Assembly: GCA_045639325.1 (NCBI GenBank)
Contig: JAZUCU010000037.1
Location: 44,367 to 108,366, forward strand
Direction: 5' to 3'
DNA: 64,000 bases
From: RGIG8244 sp045639325
GTDB taxonomy: Bacteria; Verrucomicrobiota; Lentisphaeria; Victivallales; UBA1829
The first letter of the stretch is position 1. Every line of letters starts with the position of its first letter. Both the position numbers and the translations under genes were made by a program. Below, one piece after another: positions 33,546 through 43,083 of this stretch. The notes under the pieces were generated by a model. The model had not been told where the DNA came from and did no database searches. It was given only the letters and a program-made list of their open reading frames with translations.

Positions 33546-35039
33546 TCAGAGCGTGTTACGCTGATATTTGAATTTGAAATCCAGGCAGATCATGATTACA
33601 TTGTACAGTACGCCGAGAGCCAGGAGGCCGAGAGCGACTTTTGTAATGGAGATGGCATAATCTTTACGGATGTTGACGCTGTTGCTTGCCGGTTTGTAGA
33701 AGGAACGTGCCGTCAGATAATCCTTCAGGATTTTTGCACGGAACTGTTGGATTTTTTCTGCGGTATCAAGCAAATCGTTCTGCAGAACAGTCATTCTGTT
33801 ACGGAACTCGGAAGCAGAATAGAGTTCATCAATCGGTGTTTTCTTCTTCTGAGTATTGATCAAATCCTGAATGTATTCTTTTTCTGCAATGATGTGTGCT
33901 TTCTGTTCACCGTATGCAATAATTTTCTGGGCAACATCGCGGCGGACTGTGTTTGTAACGTCATTACGAATCAGCTCTGAAATCTGGGAAAGAACGGAAT
34001 CGTTGAATTCCAGGTTGATTGTGGTATGACCGCTTTTCTGATCCATTGTTGCGCCGGGGCTTCTGACCGGTGCGCTTGCGCGGATCAGTTCCAATGCCTG
34101 AGTGGCGTATTTGATGTTTTCTTCAACCTTCAGCAGTTCACGGTCCGTTGTTTTCAGGCTGCGGAGCAGATAAATCTGGTCATACTGCGTGAAGAGAGCG
34201 GAAGACATGATGATGAACTGAGAGAAGACGCTGATCTGGAATTTCTGGATATGTTCCAGTTTACGTCTGATATCTTCAAGAAATTCCCCGGAATCAAGAG
34301 CAATGTTTTTGCCGTCCAGCATTCTCTGCAGAGAGTCGCAGGAAACTTTGAGCAGATTGCAGTAGATGCGTGCTTTTTCCAGAACGACCAGGTTACCTTC
34401 TTTGGCTTTCATGGATTCTGCAAAATCTTTTTTCCAGGCATCCAGTTCCACTTTCGGCAGAGTGGCTGCTTCTGTCTTTGAATAAATTTTATACCAAGTT
34501 TCCGGAACCAGAGTCAAAGCCTGTATGCAATCGCCTTTTGACAAAGAATAATGGGTCTTCATGTTGATGCGGAAAATGTCATTGGCAATCTGCGTTCTTT
34601 TCAGATTGTATTCTTTTTCCAGAAGGTTCAAACTGACCGTGCTGAGATTCTTTTTGCTCAGCTTTGTTTCATATTCTGCGTCCAGACGGGCCTGTTTCAT
34701 ACTGGAATTGTCAATATAAAAAAGAGAGACAAATTCGGTATACGGAATTTTATCTTCCAGTTTCATGTGGTTGTAGACATCATGAAGAACGGCAGGGGAA
34801 ATAACATCCAACGTGTTGAATGCACGCCCGTTGGGATAGATGTATGTATAACCGTTTGTTTTCTGCAATGTATTTTCCAATTCTGTACAATAGCGCATGT
34901 CATACGGCAGAAGAAGCCAAGCCAGCACGGTCACTGCAAGAATGATGGCAATGGTGATAATTCCGCGTGTCATAATCTTTACAAAGAAGCGCTTGATGTA
35001 CAACAGAATGTCTGTCAGTGTGAGTTCGTTGTCGTTCAT
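33546..35039 (-). CDS. Wzz-like membrane protein with long periplasmic coiled coil
   Basis: 497 residues from MNDNELTLTDILLYIK, set by AAAGGA upstream (an in-frame ATG lies 33 bp earlier). Two membrane helices, one at ~22-45 and one at ~460-485, enclose ~410 mostly helical residues with several predicted coiled coils (e.g. LLEKEYNLKRTQIANDIF). This plan is that of polysaccharide co-polymerases (Wzz/chain-length regulators) and of GumC-like proteins, but no tyrosine-kinase domain or polysaccharide gene is adjacent. Start and end have the basic cytosolic flanks expected. Confidence 0.6.
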   Translation of the reverse strand: MNDNELTLTDILLYIKRFFVKIMTRGIITIAIILAVTVLAWLLLPYDMRYCTELENTLQKTNGYTYIYPNGRAFNTLDVISPAVLHDVYNHMKLEDKIPYTEFVSLFYIDNSSMKQARLDAEYETKLSKKNLSTVSLNLLEKEYNLKRTQIANDIFRINMKTHYSLSKGDCIQALTLVPETWYKIYSKTEAATLPKVELDAWKKDFAESMKAKEGNLVVLEKARIYCNLLKVSCDSLQRMLDGKNIALDSGEFLEDIRRKLEHIQKFQISVFSQFIIMSSALFTQYDQIYLLRSLKTTDRELLKVEENIKYATQALELIRASAPVRSPGATMDQKSGHTTINLEFNDSVLSQISELIRNDVTNTVRRDVAQKIIAYGEQKAHIIAEKEYIQDLINTQKKKTPIDELYSASEFRNRMTVLQNDLLDTAEKIQQFRAKILKDYLTARSFYKPASNSVNIRKDYAISITKVALGLLALGVLYNVIMICLDFKFKYQRNTL

Positions 35040-35102
35040 TTTTGTCCTTTCTTCCATTTCGGTCTCCAACATACTTTTATGTTCTTTATCATGCTTAAAA
35101 AT

Positions 35103-35130
35103 AATATAGCACGCAAATTAGCTTTTTCAA
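35103..35130 (-). promoter_or_regulatory. Promoter of the Wzz-like gene
   Basis: Minus strand: TTGAAA (35130-35125), 16-bp spacer, TATATT (35108-35103), 63 bp before the chosen start. Confidence 0.55.
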
Positions 35131-35145
35131 ATCAATCCGGAATTT

Positions 35146-36243
35146 TTACAGAATGTCATCCCCGCTGCTTTCCAGCGTGTCATTGGCAATTGCTTCCCGG
35201 ATCCGTTTCGTCAATTGGAGGAAGTAATGAATGTTGTGGATGGTCAGCAGACGGATACCGAGAATTTCATCCACATTCAACAAGTGCCGGATGTAGGCCT
35301 TTGTGAAATTGCTGCAGCAGTAACAGTTACAGCGTTCATCCACCGGCGTGAAATCTTCCCGGAATTTGCCGGCCTTCACGGGGATCGTGATACCGCCGCG
35401 CAGAAATGCAGTTCCATGCCGTGCCAAACGGGTCGGCATCACGCAGTCAAACATGTCAATGCCGCGTTTGACACCTTCCAGAATCTGTTTCGGTGTTCCT
35501 ACACCCATAAGGTAATGCGGTTTGTTTTCAGGCAGATAAGGTACGGTCCAGTCAAGAGCGTTCATCATTTCTTCTTCGGATTCACCGACCGAAACGCCGC
35601 CGACTGCGTAACCATTAAAGTCCATATCTGCAATGGCTTTCGCCGCCCGTTCACGCAATTCCCGGAATACGGAACCCTGAACGATCCCGAACATCTGCTG
35701 TCCGTCATTCAAAGGCTGTTCCTTTGACATTTCCGCCCAGCGCAAGGTGATGTTCAGGGATTTTTCCGCTTCCGGATACGTGCACGGGTATGGCGTACAT
35801 TCATCGAACGCCATAACAATATCGGATCCCAGGGCGCGCTGAACCCGGATGGATTCCCGCGGCCCGAGGAAGAATTTTGAACCGTCAATATGGGACGCGA
35901 ATTCCACACCGTCATGTTTCATTTTCCGCAGCGATGCCAGACTGAATACCTGAAATCCGCCGCTGTCCGTAAGAATCGGGCGGTTCCAGGAGGAAAATTT
36001 ATGCAAACCGCCTGCTTTCAGCATCAATTCCTCCCCGGGACGCAGCAGCAGATGATAGGTGTTGCCCAGAATGATCTGCGCACCAAGTTCCTCCAATTCC
36101 AGAGGTGACATGGCTTTGACTGTTGCACGGGTGCCCACCGGCATGAATATCGGAGTTTCAATCTTTCCGTGAGGAGTTTCCAATATCCCAAGCCGGGCGG
36201 CGGAACGGGTGGATTTTTTTAACAGTGTGAAATGGGAGTCCAT
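35146..36243 (-). CDS. tgt: tRNA-guanine(34) transglycosylase
   Basis: 365 residues. FMPVGTRATVKAM, LGNTYHLLLRPG and LTDSGGFQVFSL at the substrate pocket, GVGTPKQILEGVKRGIDMFDCVMPTR with the catalytic Asp, and the zinc ligands CNCYCC plus a later His (TIHNIHYF) are present. It exchanges guanine for the queuine precursor preQ1 at tRNA position 34. It is the last of a minus-strand run guaB, small membrane protein, pdxB, purT, tgt. Confidence 0.95.
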   Translation of the reverse strand: MDSHFTLLKKSTRSAARLGILETPHGKIETPIFMPVGTRATVKAMSPLELEELGAQIILGNTYHLLLRPGEELMLKAGGLHKFSSWNRPILTDSGGFQVFSLASLRKMKHDGVEFASHIDGSKFFLGPRESIRVQRALGSDIVMAFDECTPYPCTYPEAEKSLNITLRWAEMSKEQPLNDGQQMFGIVQGSVFRELRERAAKAIADMDFNGYAVGGVSVGESEEEMMNALDWTVPYLPENKPHYLMGVGTPKQILEGVKRGIDMFDCVMPTRLARHGTAFLRGGITIPVKAGKFREDFTPVDERCNCYCCSNFTKAYIRHLLNVDEILGIRLLTIHNIHYFLQLTKRIREAIANDTLESSGDDIL

Positions 36244-36256
36244 ATTATCTTTCAGT

Positions 36257-37441
36257 TCAGTTCAATTCTACTTTCAGTTTTTCTCTCATGCGCATGACTT
36301 TGTCCAAGGCTTCCTGGGTATCTTTACCACGGGCAAGCAGAACGCCAAGACGACGGTGTCCGCGCAGCGGGCCTTTGCCGAAAATCTTGATGGAGGTATC
36401 CGCTTCCGCAAGAACTTCAGACAGATTGTCAAAGGAAACTCCGTCGGAATTGCCATCGACCACGATTGCTTTGGATGCAGAGGGGCCGTGGAATGCAATA
36501 TTCGGGATGGGCAGACCGAGGATGGCTCTTGCATGCAGAGCAAATTCGGAAAGATCCTGAGAGATCAATGTGACCATACCGGTATCGTGGGGACGGGGAG
36601 AGACTTCGCTGAAAATCACGTCGTCACCCTTGATGAACAATTCAACACCGAAAATACCGCGTCCACCCAGAGCTTCTGTGATTTTACCGGCGATTTCCTG
36701 TGCTTTCTTCAGAGCGATGGGAGACATGGCCTGGGGCTGCCAGGATTCCTGATAGTCTCCTTCCACCTGATGGTGACCGATGGGTTCCAGATAGGATGTG
36801 CCGCCAGCATGACGGACGGTCAACAGAGTGATTTCGTAATCAAAGTTGACAAAGCCTTCCACGATGACTTTACCGGCACCGGCACGGCCGCCTTCCTGGG
36901 AGATCATCCAGGATTTTTCAATATCGGCTTCGGTCTTGATTGTGCTCTGACCATGGCCGGAAGAGCTCATAACCGGTTTGACAACGCAGGGAATACCGAT
37001 TTCTTTGACGGCTGCGAGGAATTCTTCTTTTGTGGAAGCGAAACGATAGGGGGATGTGGGCAGACCGAGTGTTTCTGCTGCAAGACGGCGGATGCCTTCC
37101 CGGTTCATGGTCAGGAATGTGGCTTCTGCGCGGGGAATCACGTTCCAGCCTTCGCTTTCCAGTTTTTTCAGTTCAGCAGTTGCAATGGCTTCCACTTCCG
37201 GAACGATGAAGTTGGGTTTTTCTTTTTCAACGAGTTCACGGATCGCTGCGCCGTCAAGCATGTTGATCACATAAGAACGATGAGCCACATGCATGGCAGG
37301 TGCATTTGCATAACGGTCTACGGCGATCACTTCCACGCCGAGACGCTGCATTTCGATTGTGACTTCTTTACCCAGTTCGCCGCTGCCCAGAAGCATGACT
37401 TTAATTGCGGAATCAGTGAGTGCGGTTCCAAGTTTTGACAT
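36257..37441 (-). CDS. purT: Formate-dependent phosphoribosylglycinamide formyltransferase
   Basis: About 394 residues from MSKLGTALTDSAIKVM (an upstream TTG is 6 bp earlier, but GGAAAGG is better spaced for this ATG). An N-terminal domain (LLGSGELGKEVTIEMQRLGV) is followed by an ATP-grasp core (CVVKPVMSSSGHGQSTIK, RGIFGVELFIKGDDVIFSEVSPRPHDTGMV). PurT makes formyl-GAR from GAR, formate and ATP in purine synthesis, an alternative to the folate-dependent PurN. It fits next to guaB in a purine-linked cluster. Confidence 0.95.
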   Translation of the reverse strand: MSKLGTALTDSAIKVMLLGSGELGKEVTIEMQRLGVEVIAVDRYANAPAMHVAHRSYVINMLDGAAIRELVEKEKPNFIVPEVEAIATAELKKLESEGWNVIPRAEATFLTMNREGIRRLAAETLGLPTSPYRFASTKEEFLAAVKEIGIPCVVKPVMSSSGHGQSTIKTEADIEKSWMISQEGGRAGAGKVIVEGFVNFDYEITLLTVRHAGGTSYLEPIGHHQVEGDYQESWQPQAMSPIALKKAQEIAGKITEALGGRGIFGVELFIKGDDVIFSEVSPRPHDTGMVTLISQDLSEFALHARAILGLPIPNIAFHGPSASKAIVVDGNSDGVSFDNLSEVLAEADTSIKIFGKGPLRGHRRLGVLLARGKDTQEALDKVMRMREKLKVELN

Positions 37442-37469
37442 GTTCAACTACCTTTCCTTCGTAATTGTT

Positions 37470-38585
37470 TTATTGTGTTTGAAAACCAAGGAGCTGTAAT
37501 ACTTCCAGATCCGGTTCGTTTAATTCTATACAATTTTTGATCCGGTACGCCGCAAATTCACGGCGCAACGGATAGCAGCTGCGCTGCTTTTCAAATGTGT
37601 CCGGCGATTCCCGTAAAATATGGTCATCACGCAGTACATCGTAGGTCGCCAATATGGCTGTGCCGACTGCATCATCACACGGGAGCGTCAATTCGGTTTC
37701 CCCGGGGACAGGTACATTTTCCACAGTGAAATGTTTCAAAGCTTCGATGTTGAAAAATTCGGCAAGCGCACGGATACTCATCGCTGTACCATTGGCTTTG
37801 CCATCGGCGGAATATCCTGCAATATGCGGTGTGGCATAACGGACCATATTTAATAAGGTCCGGTCGATTTCCGGTTCATCCTCCCATACATCCAATGCGG
37901 CGCCGCTGATCCGGTGTGTAATCAATGCCGCTTTCAAGGCATTCGAATCCACTACTTCCCCGCGGGAGGCATTGATGAAAAACGGTTTTTTCGCTAAAGA
38001 ATTGAAGAATTTTTCATCCGCAAGATGATAGGTGCGGTACTCTGAATTTTCATCAAGCGGTACATGCAGCGTAATGTAATCGGCTTCCTGCAATACGGTT
38101 TCCAGTGAGACAAACTGACTGCTGCCTTCCGCTTTCTGACGGGGCGGGTCATTCCGTAATATATTCATCCCCAATGCCCGGGCAACGGATTCCACCTTTG
38201 TGCCAACGTGTCCGACTCCGATAATTCCAAGTGTCTTTTCTGCAAGATTGGACTTTGTCCGCCGGGATTCATTGATAACAACGGATGCAAAGTATTGAGC
38301 AACAGACATGGCATTGCATCCGGGGGCGTTGACGAAATGGATTCCGAGACGTTTCATCGCTTCCAGATCCACATGGTCGGTCCCAATGGTGGCGGAGGCG
38401 ATGAATTTTACCGGCGTTCCGGCAAGAAGTGATTCATCACATTTTGTTCTTGTCCGGATGATCATGGCATCGGTATCGAGCAGATCCTGCCGTGTAATAT
38501 TTTTGCCGGGCAGATATTCCACCGTGCCGAACGGCTCCAACACACCGCGGAGATAAGGAATTGCATCATCAACTGTAAATTTCAT
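37470..38585 (-). CDS. pdxB: 4-phosphoerythronate dehydrogenase
   Basis: 371 residues from MKFTVDDAIPYLRGVLEPFG, chosen because GGAG lies ~10 bp upstream; the open frame continues ~24 codons further. It is a D-2-hydroxyacid dehydrogenase: TLGIIGVGHVGTKV is the NAD motif, HVPLDENSEYRTYHL and INASRGEVVDSNAL follow, and HIAGYSADGKANGTAMSI has the catalytic His. The start (VDDAIPY) and C-terminal part resemble PdxB rather than SerA. It oxidises 4-phosphoerythronate in vitamin B6 synthesis, in which SerC (also here) is the next enzyme. Confidence 0.88.
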   Translation of the reverse strand: MKFTVDDAIPYLRGVLEPFGTVEYLPGKNITRQDLLDTDAMIIRTRTKCDESLLAGTPVKFIASATIGTDHVDLEAMKRLGIHFVNAPGCNAMSVAQYFASVVINESRRTKSNLAEKTLGIIGVGHVGTKVESVARALGMNILRNDPPRQKAEGSSQFVSLETVLQEADYITLHVPLDENSEYRTYHLADEKFFNSLAKKPFFINASRGEVVDSNALKAALITHRISGAALDVWEDEPEIDRTLLNMVRYATPHIAGYSADGKANGTAMSIRALAEFFNIEALKHFTVENVPVPGETELTLPCDDAVGTAILATYDVLRDDHILRESPDTFEKQRSCYPLRREFAAYRIKNCIELNEPDLEVLQLLGFQTQ

Positions 38586-38602
38586 CTGCTGCCAGTTCTC
38601 CG

Positions 38603-38926
38603 TCATGCGGGGTAATCCACGTGGAGTAAATACCACCAGATATAACCGCCGCTGCATGCAATGGCACCCGATACAATTGCCCGTGCCCAGCTTTTGAAAA
38701 TAAATGATAAAACGATCAATGCGGAACCGGCAAGCATGCTGGCGATCGATGCCGGAAGGCCGATTCCCATTGCCATATATAGAAATGCTTTGAACGTATG
38801 GGCTTTTGATGTGAAATCCGCCGCCAGCGGATCATGGATCCCATACTTGTAAAAAGCGTAGCACCCCCATGCCGCAGCGACAACGATGAGTGCCGGAAAG
38901 AGCAGTAAAGATATGATGAATTTCAT
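38603..38926 (-). CDS. Small membrane protein
   Basis: 107 residues with three hydrophobic segments (~3-25, ~47-75, ~80-100) and few charged residues between them. I recognise no family. It sits between guaB and pdxB on the same strand, 32 bp after the guaB stop; its stop is 17 bp from the pdxB start. The hydrophobic pattern and consistent spacing support a real gene. Confidence 0.65.
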   Translation of the reverse strand: MKFIISLLLFPALIVVAAAWGCYAFYKYGIHDPLAADFTSKAHTFKAFLYMAMGIGLPASIASMLAGSALIVLSFIFKSWARAIVSGAIACSGGYIWWYLLHVDYPA

Positions 38927-38958
38927 CGTCCTCCTGCTCCTTCTCTGTTTGGCGGTTC

Positions 38959-40458
38959 TCAGTTTTCCTGCATGTAGTTCGGCGCATCCTTGACCATGAT
39001 GATGTCATGGGGATGTGCTTCTCTCAATGCGGAACCGCTGACACGGATAATTTTCGCAGTTTCACGCAGCGTCTTCAGGTTCTTCGCGCCGCAGTAACCG
39101 AGAGAGTACTGCAAGCCGCCGATGAACTGGAAGATCACTTCCCACAGAGAGCCGCGGTAGGGAACCATCCCTTCCACACCCTGCGGAACGATCTTCTTGA
39201 CGTCGTTTGTATCCGGCTGGCCGTAACGTTCACGGCTGCCTTTGGATTTCTGCATGGCTTCCAAGCTGCCCATACCACGGTAGAGAACGTAGCGGCGGCC
39301 GTTACGGTAAGTCTTTTCACCGGGACCTTCCAATGTACCGGCAAGGACGGAACCCATCATCACGCTGGAGGCACCGATTGCCAGAGCTTTGGCAACGTCA
39401 CCGGACTGCTTGATACCGCCGTCGGCAATGATCGGTACTTCTTCGCCGATTGCTTTGTAGGCTTCGTAAACTGCTGTAACCTGGGGCATACCGACACCGG
39501 CAACCACGCGGGTTGTGCAGATGGATCCGGGGCCGATACCGACTTTCACGGCGTCCACACCGGCATCCAGCAAGGCTTTGGCTGCTTCGTAAGATGCAAT
39601 GTTACCGGCAACCATGTCGATTCCGGGATACTGTTTCTTGAACATGCCGACGCTTTCGATCACGCCTTTGGAGTGACCGTGTGCCGTATCGATAACGAAT
39701 GCGTCAACTCCTGCGTTTGCAAGTGCTTCTGCACGGGCTTCATCATAGGGGCTGATGGCCGCTGCAACACGCAGACGGTGGTCAGCATCGCGGTTGTAAG
39801 CCGGTTCGATGTTTTCGATCAGAGTGCGGACGTCATGGAAGCTGTACAGACCGGTCAGGCGGCCTTCGGCATCAACGGTCGGCAGTTTACCGATTTTGGA
39901 TGCAACCATGATTTTGAATGCATCTTCCAGCTTGGTGCCGTCGGGAGCAGTGATGGGGTTGACGGTCATCACGTCTTTGATGAGCATGTCATATTTTGTG
40001 AAGAATTTAATGTCACGGGCAGTGATCATACCAACAAGTTTGCCATCGGCGTTGACGATGGGGAATCCGGAGAAGGAATAATTGTTGGATTCTTTTTCGT
40101 TGAGCATTTCGCGAACTGTGATATCTTCGCGGAAGACAACCGGTTTGCGGATATAACCGTTGAGGTACTGTTTGACCTTGCGGACTTCATCAGCCTGTGC
40201 ATTGACGTTCAGGTTTTTGTGAATGACGCCGATCCCGCCCAGTTTCGCCATGGCAATTGCCATTTCACTTTCGGTAACGGTATCCATCGCAGCACTGATA
40301 AACGGGATGTTCAGTTTGATGTTCCGTGAGAAGTTTGTGGAAATGTCACAATCTCCGGGAAGAAAGTCTGCATACTGTGTGATCAGGGAAATGTCGTCGA
40401 AAGTCAAACCTTCGTACTTGAAATTTGCCATGAATCCATCGATGTACTGGTTGCCCAT
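38959..40458 (-). CDS. guaB: Inosine-5'-monophosphate dehydrogenase
   Basis: 499 residues. The TIM-barrel core (LTFDDISLITQYADFLPGD) is split by two CBS domains (~95-215). GIGPGSICTTRVVAGVG carries the catalytic cysteine near 305, and ADGGIKQSGDVAKALAIGA the phosphate site; the active-site flap follows. It oxidises IMP to XMP with NAD in guanine nucleotide synthesis. ATG preceded by CGGAG. Its own promoter lies at 40551-40578. Confidence 0.96.
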   Translation of the reverse strand: MGNQYIDGFMANFKYEGLTFDDISLITQYADFLPGDCDISTNFSRNIKLNIPFISAAMDTVTESEMAIAMAKLGGIGVIHKNLNVNAQADEVRKVKQYLNGYIRKPVVFREDITVREMLNEKESNNYSFSGFPIVNADGKLVGMITARDIKFFTKYDMLIKDVMTVNPITAPDGTKLEDAFKIMVASKIGKLPTVDAEGRLTGLYSFHDVRTLIENIEPAYNRDADHRLRVAAAISPYDEARAEALANAGVDAFVIDTAHGHSKGVIESVGMFKKQYPGIDMVAGNIASYEAAKALLDAGVDAVKVGIGPGSICTTRVVAGVGMPQVTAVYEAYKAIGEEVPIIADGGIKQSGDVAKALAIGASSVMMGSVLAGTLEGPGEKTYRNGRRYVLYRGMGSLEAMQKSKGSRERYGQPDTNDVKKIVPQGVEGMVPYRGSLWEVIFQFIGGLQYSLGYCGAKNLKTLRETAKIIRVSGSALREAHPHDIIMVKDAPNYMQEN

Positions 40459-40550
40459 AATTACTCCGTTCTGTTGCGGCGGAGGATGTGCTTTGCCTCG
40501 GCAAGACGTCCAACTGCCTGTGTGTTGTTATTTTTCGTACTTGCCTATGT

Positions 40551-40578
40551 AATATACACTATTATTTTGAAAATACAA
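40551..40578 (-). promoter_or_regulatory. guaB promoter
   Basis: Minus strand: TTGTAT (40578-40573), 16-bp spacer, TATATT (40556-40551), leaving a ~85-nt 5' leader with no recognisable riboswitch. Confidence 0.6.
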
Positions 40579-40660
40579 GAGCCGTTTTTGTTTTTATCGT
40601 AGATATTTCCTATTTTTCTTCGAATCTCGCAGGTTTTTCCATGTTTCAGACTTTTCTTTA

Positions 40661-40688
40661 TTGACTTTTTATGAATAAATGTTATATT
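40661..40688 (+). promoter_or_regulatory. Promoter of the ribulokinase gene
   Basis: TTGACT (40661-40666), 16-bp spacer, TATATT (40683-40688); 45 bp before the ATG. Confidence 0.65.
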
Positions 40689-40732
40689 GCATCATAACGT
40701 TTTACAACCACAGCCAACATAAAGAGTCTCTT

Positions 40733-42313
40733 ATGAACGATAAACTTGTAATCGGTCTCGATTTCGGTTCCGACAGCGTCAGAGCTGTCCTCGTCGATCC
40801 CCATGGCAAAAATGTCGCAACCGCTGTTTGCAATTATCCCAGATGGAATAAAGGCCTTTACAGCAATGCTGAACAATGCTGTTTCCGGCAGCACCCCCTG
40901 GATTATCTGGAAGCAATGACCGATGTGGTGAGAAAAGTCGCCGCGAACCAGGATGTTTCCCGGATCTGTGGAATCGGTATTGATACCACCGGGTCCACAC
41001 CCTGCGCCGTCAATGCCGATGGCATCCCTCTGGCTCTGACGCCCGGTTTTGAGGAAAATCCCAATGCCATGTTTGTGTTGTGGAAAGATCATACCGCTGT
41101 CAAAGAAGCAGAAGAAATTACCAATCTGGCGAAAAAATGGCATACCGATTATACCATGTATTCCGGCGGATGTTATTCTTCCGAATGGTTCTGGGCAAAA
41201 TATCTTCATGTGTTGCGAGTCGATGAACAGGTGCGCAATGCCTGTTGCGGATTCGTCGAACATTGTGACTGGATCGCCGCTTTGCTTTCCGGTCAGAAAA
41301 CAATCAAGGCCTCCAGATGTGCCGCCGGACACAAGGCCATGTGGCATGAATCCTGGGGTGGTTTGCCGCCCGATGACTTTTTTGCCGCTGTCGACCCGTT
41401 ACTGAAAGGCTGCAGAGACAGTCTTTATTCCGAAACTTATACTGCCGATGTCCCGATGGGTAATCTTTCTCCGGAATGGGCGGAAAGATTCGGTTTGACT
41501 ACGGATGTCGTTGTTGCTGCCGGTGCTTTCGATGCCCATATCGGGGCTGTCGGCGCGGGGATTTGCAAAGGGGAATTGGTGAAGGTTGTCGGTACATCCT
41601 GCAGTGATATGCTGGTGGCGGATCAGCAGGATAAATGCATCCGCGGCATTTGCGGTCAGGTGGATGGCTCCATTGTCCCCGGCATGATCGGATTGGAAGC
41701 GGGGCAGGCGGCATTCGGTGATATTTACGCCTGGTTCAAACGCTTTGTCAGTTACGGCGGCGACGTCGAAATCGTCAAACTTGCCGAAGATGCCGCAAAA
41801 CTGCCGGAAAGTAATGATATTATTGCTCTTGACTGGATGAACGGCAGAAGAACGCCGGATGCCAATCAGTATCTGACCGGATCCCTGTTCGGGTTGAATC
41901 TGGGTACAACTGCCCCCATGATCTTCAAGGCGTTGGTGGAAGCGACCGCATTCGGTGCAAAACGGATCATCGACCGTTTCCGGGAGGAAGGCGTGGAAAT
42001 CAATCAGGTGACAGCCATCGGTGGTATTCCGTTGAAATCGGCGTTTGTGATGCAGACATGTGCCAATGTTTTTAATATGCCCATCCGGGTATCGGAATCC
42101 GATCAGACTTGTGCGTTGGGTGCGGCAATGTTTGCCGCTGTGGTATCCGGTGTTTATGAAAATATGGATCAGGCGATCGCGAATATGAAACCGGCTTATA
42201 AGGCGGAATATCTCCCGGAAAGCGATAAAGTTGCATTCTATCAGAAAAAATATCAGCGTTATTGCAGATTATCGGAAATCATGGAAAAAGAGATCATGAG
42301 CAATCTCCAGTGA
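40733..42313 (+). CDS. araB: Ribulokinase (FGGY family)
   Basis: 526 residues from MNDKLVIGLDFGSDSVRAVL, set by the promoter. The N-terminal phosphate-binding segment GLDFGSDSVRAVLVD, GIGIDTTGSTPCAVNADGIP and the later VGTSCSDM and ALVEATAFGAKRII / AIGGIPLKSAFVMQTCANV blocks fit FGGY carbohydrate kinases; the length and N-terminal insert point to ribulokinase (AraB). It would phosphorylate L-ribulose. The isomerase and epimerase are not adjacent, so the substrate is not proven by context. An SGNH hydrolase gene follows after 28 bp. Confidence 0.85.
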   Translation: MNDKLVIGLDFGSDSVRAVLVDPHGKNVATAVCNYPRWNKGLYSNAEQCCFRQHPLDYLEAMTDVVRKVAANQDVSRICGIGIDTTGSTPCAVNADGIPLALTPGFEENPNAMFVLWKDHTAVKEAEEITNLAKKWHTDYTMYSGGCYSSEWFWAKYLHVLRVDEQVRNACCGFVEHCDWIAALLSGQKTIKASRCAAGHKAMWHESWGGLPPDDFFAAVDPLLKGCRDSLYSETYTADVPMGNLSPEWAERFGLTTDVVVAAGAFDAHIGAVGAGICKGELVKVVGTSCSDMLVADQQDKCIRGICGQVDGSIVPGMIGLEAGQAAFGDIYAWFKRFVSYGGDVEIVKLAEDAAKLPESNDIIALDWMNGRRTPDANQYLTGSLFGLNLGTTAPMIFKALVEATAFGAKRIIDRFREEGVEINQVTAIGGIPLKSAFVMQTCANVFNMPIRVSESDQTCALGAAMFAAVVSGVYENMDQAIANMKPAYKAEYLPESDKVAFYQKKYQRYCRLSEIMEKEIMSNLQ

Positions 42314-42341
42314 TTGCATTGTGAATGAAAGGTGTTTTTTT

Positions 42342-43082
42342 ATGCGTGACTCTATGAAATTTCTTTTTGTCGGTGACTCCATTACTGATGGTAACTGGGC
42401 GCGGAATTGCGACCCGAACCACATTCTCGGCCATGGTTTTGTTTATTATGCAGCCGCTACAATGTATGTCAAATATGCGGCTCAAAGACCGAAATTTTAT
42501 AACCGTGGCGTCGGCGGCGAATCCTCATGGCTCATCCGCAAACGCTGGCAGACGGATGTGCTGGATATCGCGCCCGATGTCCTTACCATTCTCTGTGGTG
42601 TGAATGATGTTTTGCGTATCACACCTTCCGCACCTCCTCCGCCCGACCGGGATGAGGAAGAAGTGGCTCATTGTGATGCTGTCAGTTACGAAGAAAATCT
42701 CCGTTATATGCTGGATGCCTCCAAAGCACAGAATCCGGATCTGAAAATCATCCTCGGTGTTCCGTTCTATTACGTTGTGGATGATTTTGATACCCGTTTT
42801 CAATCCGAAGGCGACCGGAAGGAACAGCGTTTTACCCGTCAGGTTCGCAGTGTATACAGTAAAAATTCCGAAAAACGCCTGGAAGAAATTGCAAAACGCC
42901 AGGAAATTGCACGTCGGCTTGCCGCAGAATATTCCGTCACTCTGCTGGATATTCCGGCATTGTTTGAGAAAGCGTTTGAGATTGCACCGCGCTCTTATTG
43001 GACCTGGGATGGAGTACACCCCATGGTTGCGATGCACGGCATGATCGCGCAGGAATGGCTGAGACTTTACGAAACGCTGTAA
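42342..43082 (+). CDS. SGNH/GDSL-family hydrolase
   Basis: 246 residues from MRDSMKFLFVGDSITDGNWA, chosen because AAAGG lies 10 bp upstream. Block I GDSITDG carries the nucleophilic serine, GVGGESSW block II, GVNDVL block III (the Asn), and DGVHPMVAMHG block V the Asp-x-x-His. It is likely an esterase acting on acetylated carbohydrates; no signal peptide. Co-directional with the ribulokinase gene, and convergent with the AraC gene (1-bp gap between stops). Confidence 0.85.
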   Translation: MRDSMKFLFVGDSITDGNWARNCDPNHILGHGFVYYAAATMYVKYAAQRPKFYNRGVGGESSWLIRKRWQTDVLDIAPDVLTILCGVNDVLRITPSAPPPPDRDEEEVAHCDAVSYEENLRYMLDASKAQNPDLKIILGVPFYYVVDDFDTRFQSEGDRKEQRFTRQVRSVYSKNSEKRLEEIAKRQEIARRLAAEYSVTLLDIPALFEKAFEIAPRSYWTWDGVHPMVAMHGMIAQEWLRLYETL

Positions 43083-43083
43083 A

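Noticed and set aside
38586..38657. Longer start of pdxB at 38657
   Set aside because: The extra 24 codons overlap the upstream membrane-protein gene, and the GGAG site fits the internal ATG at 38585.
40459..40732. Riboswitch between guaB and the ribulokinase gene
   Set aside because: The region has two good promoters but no purine, xanthine or other aptamer core that I can recognise.
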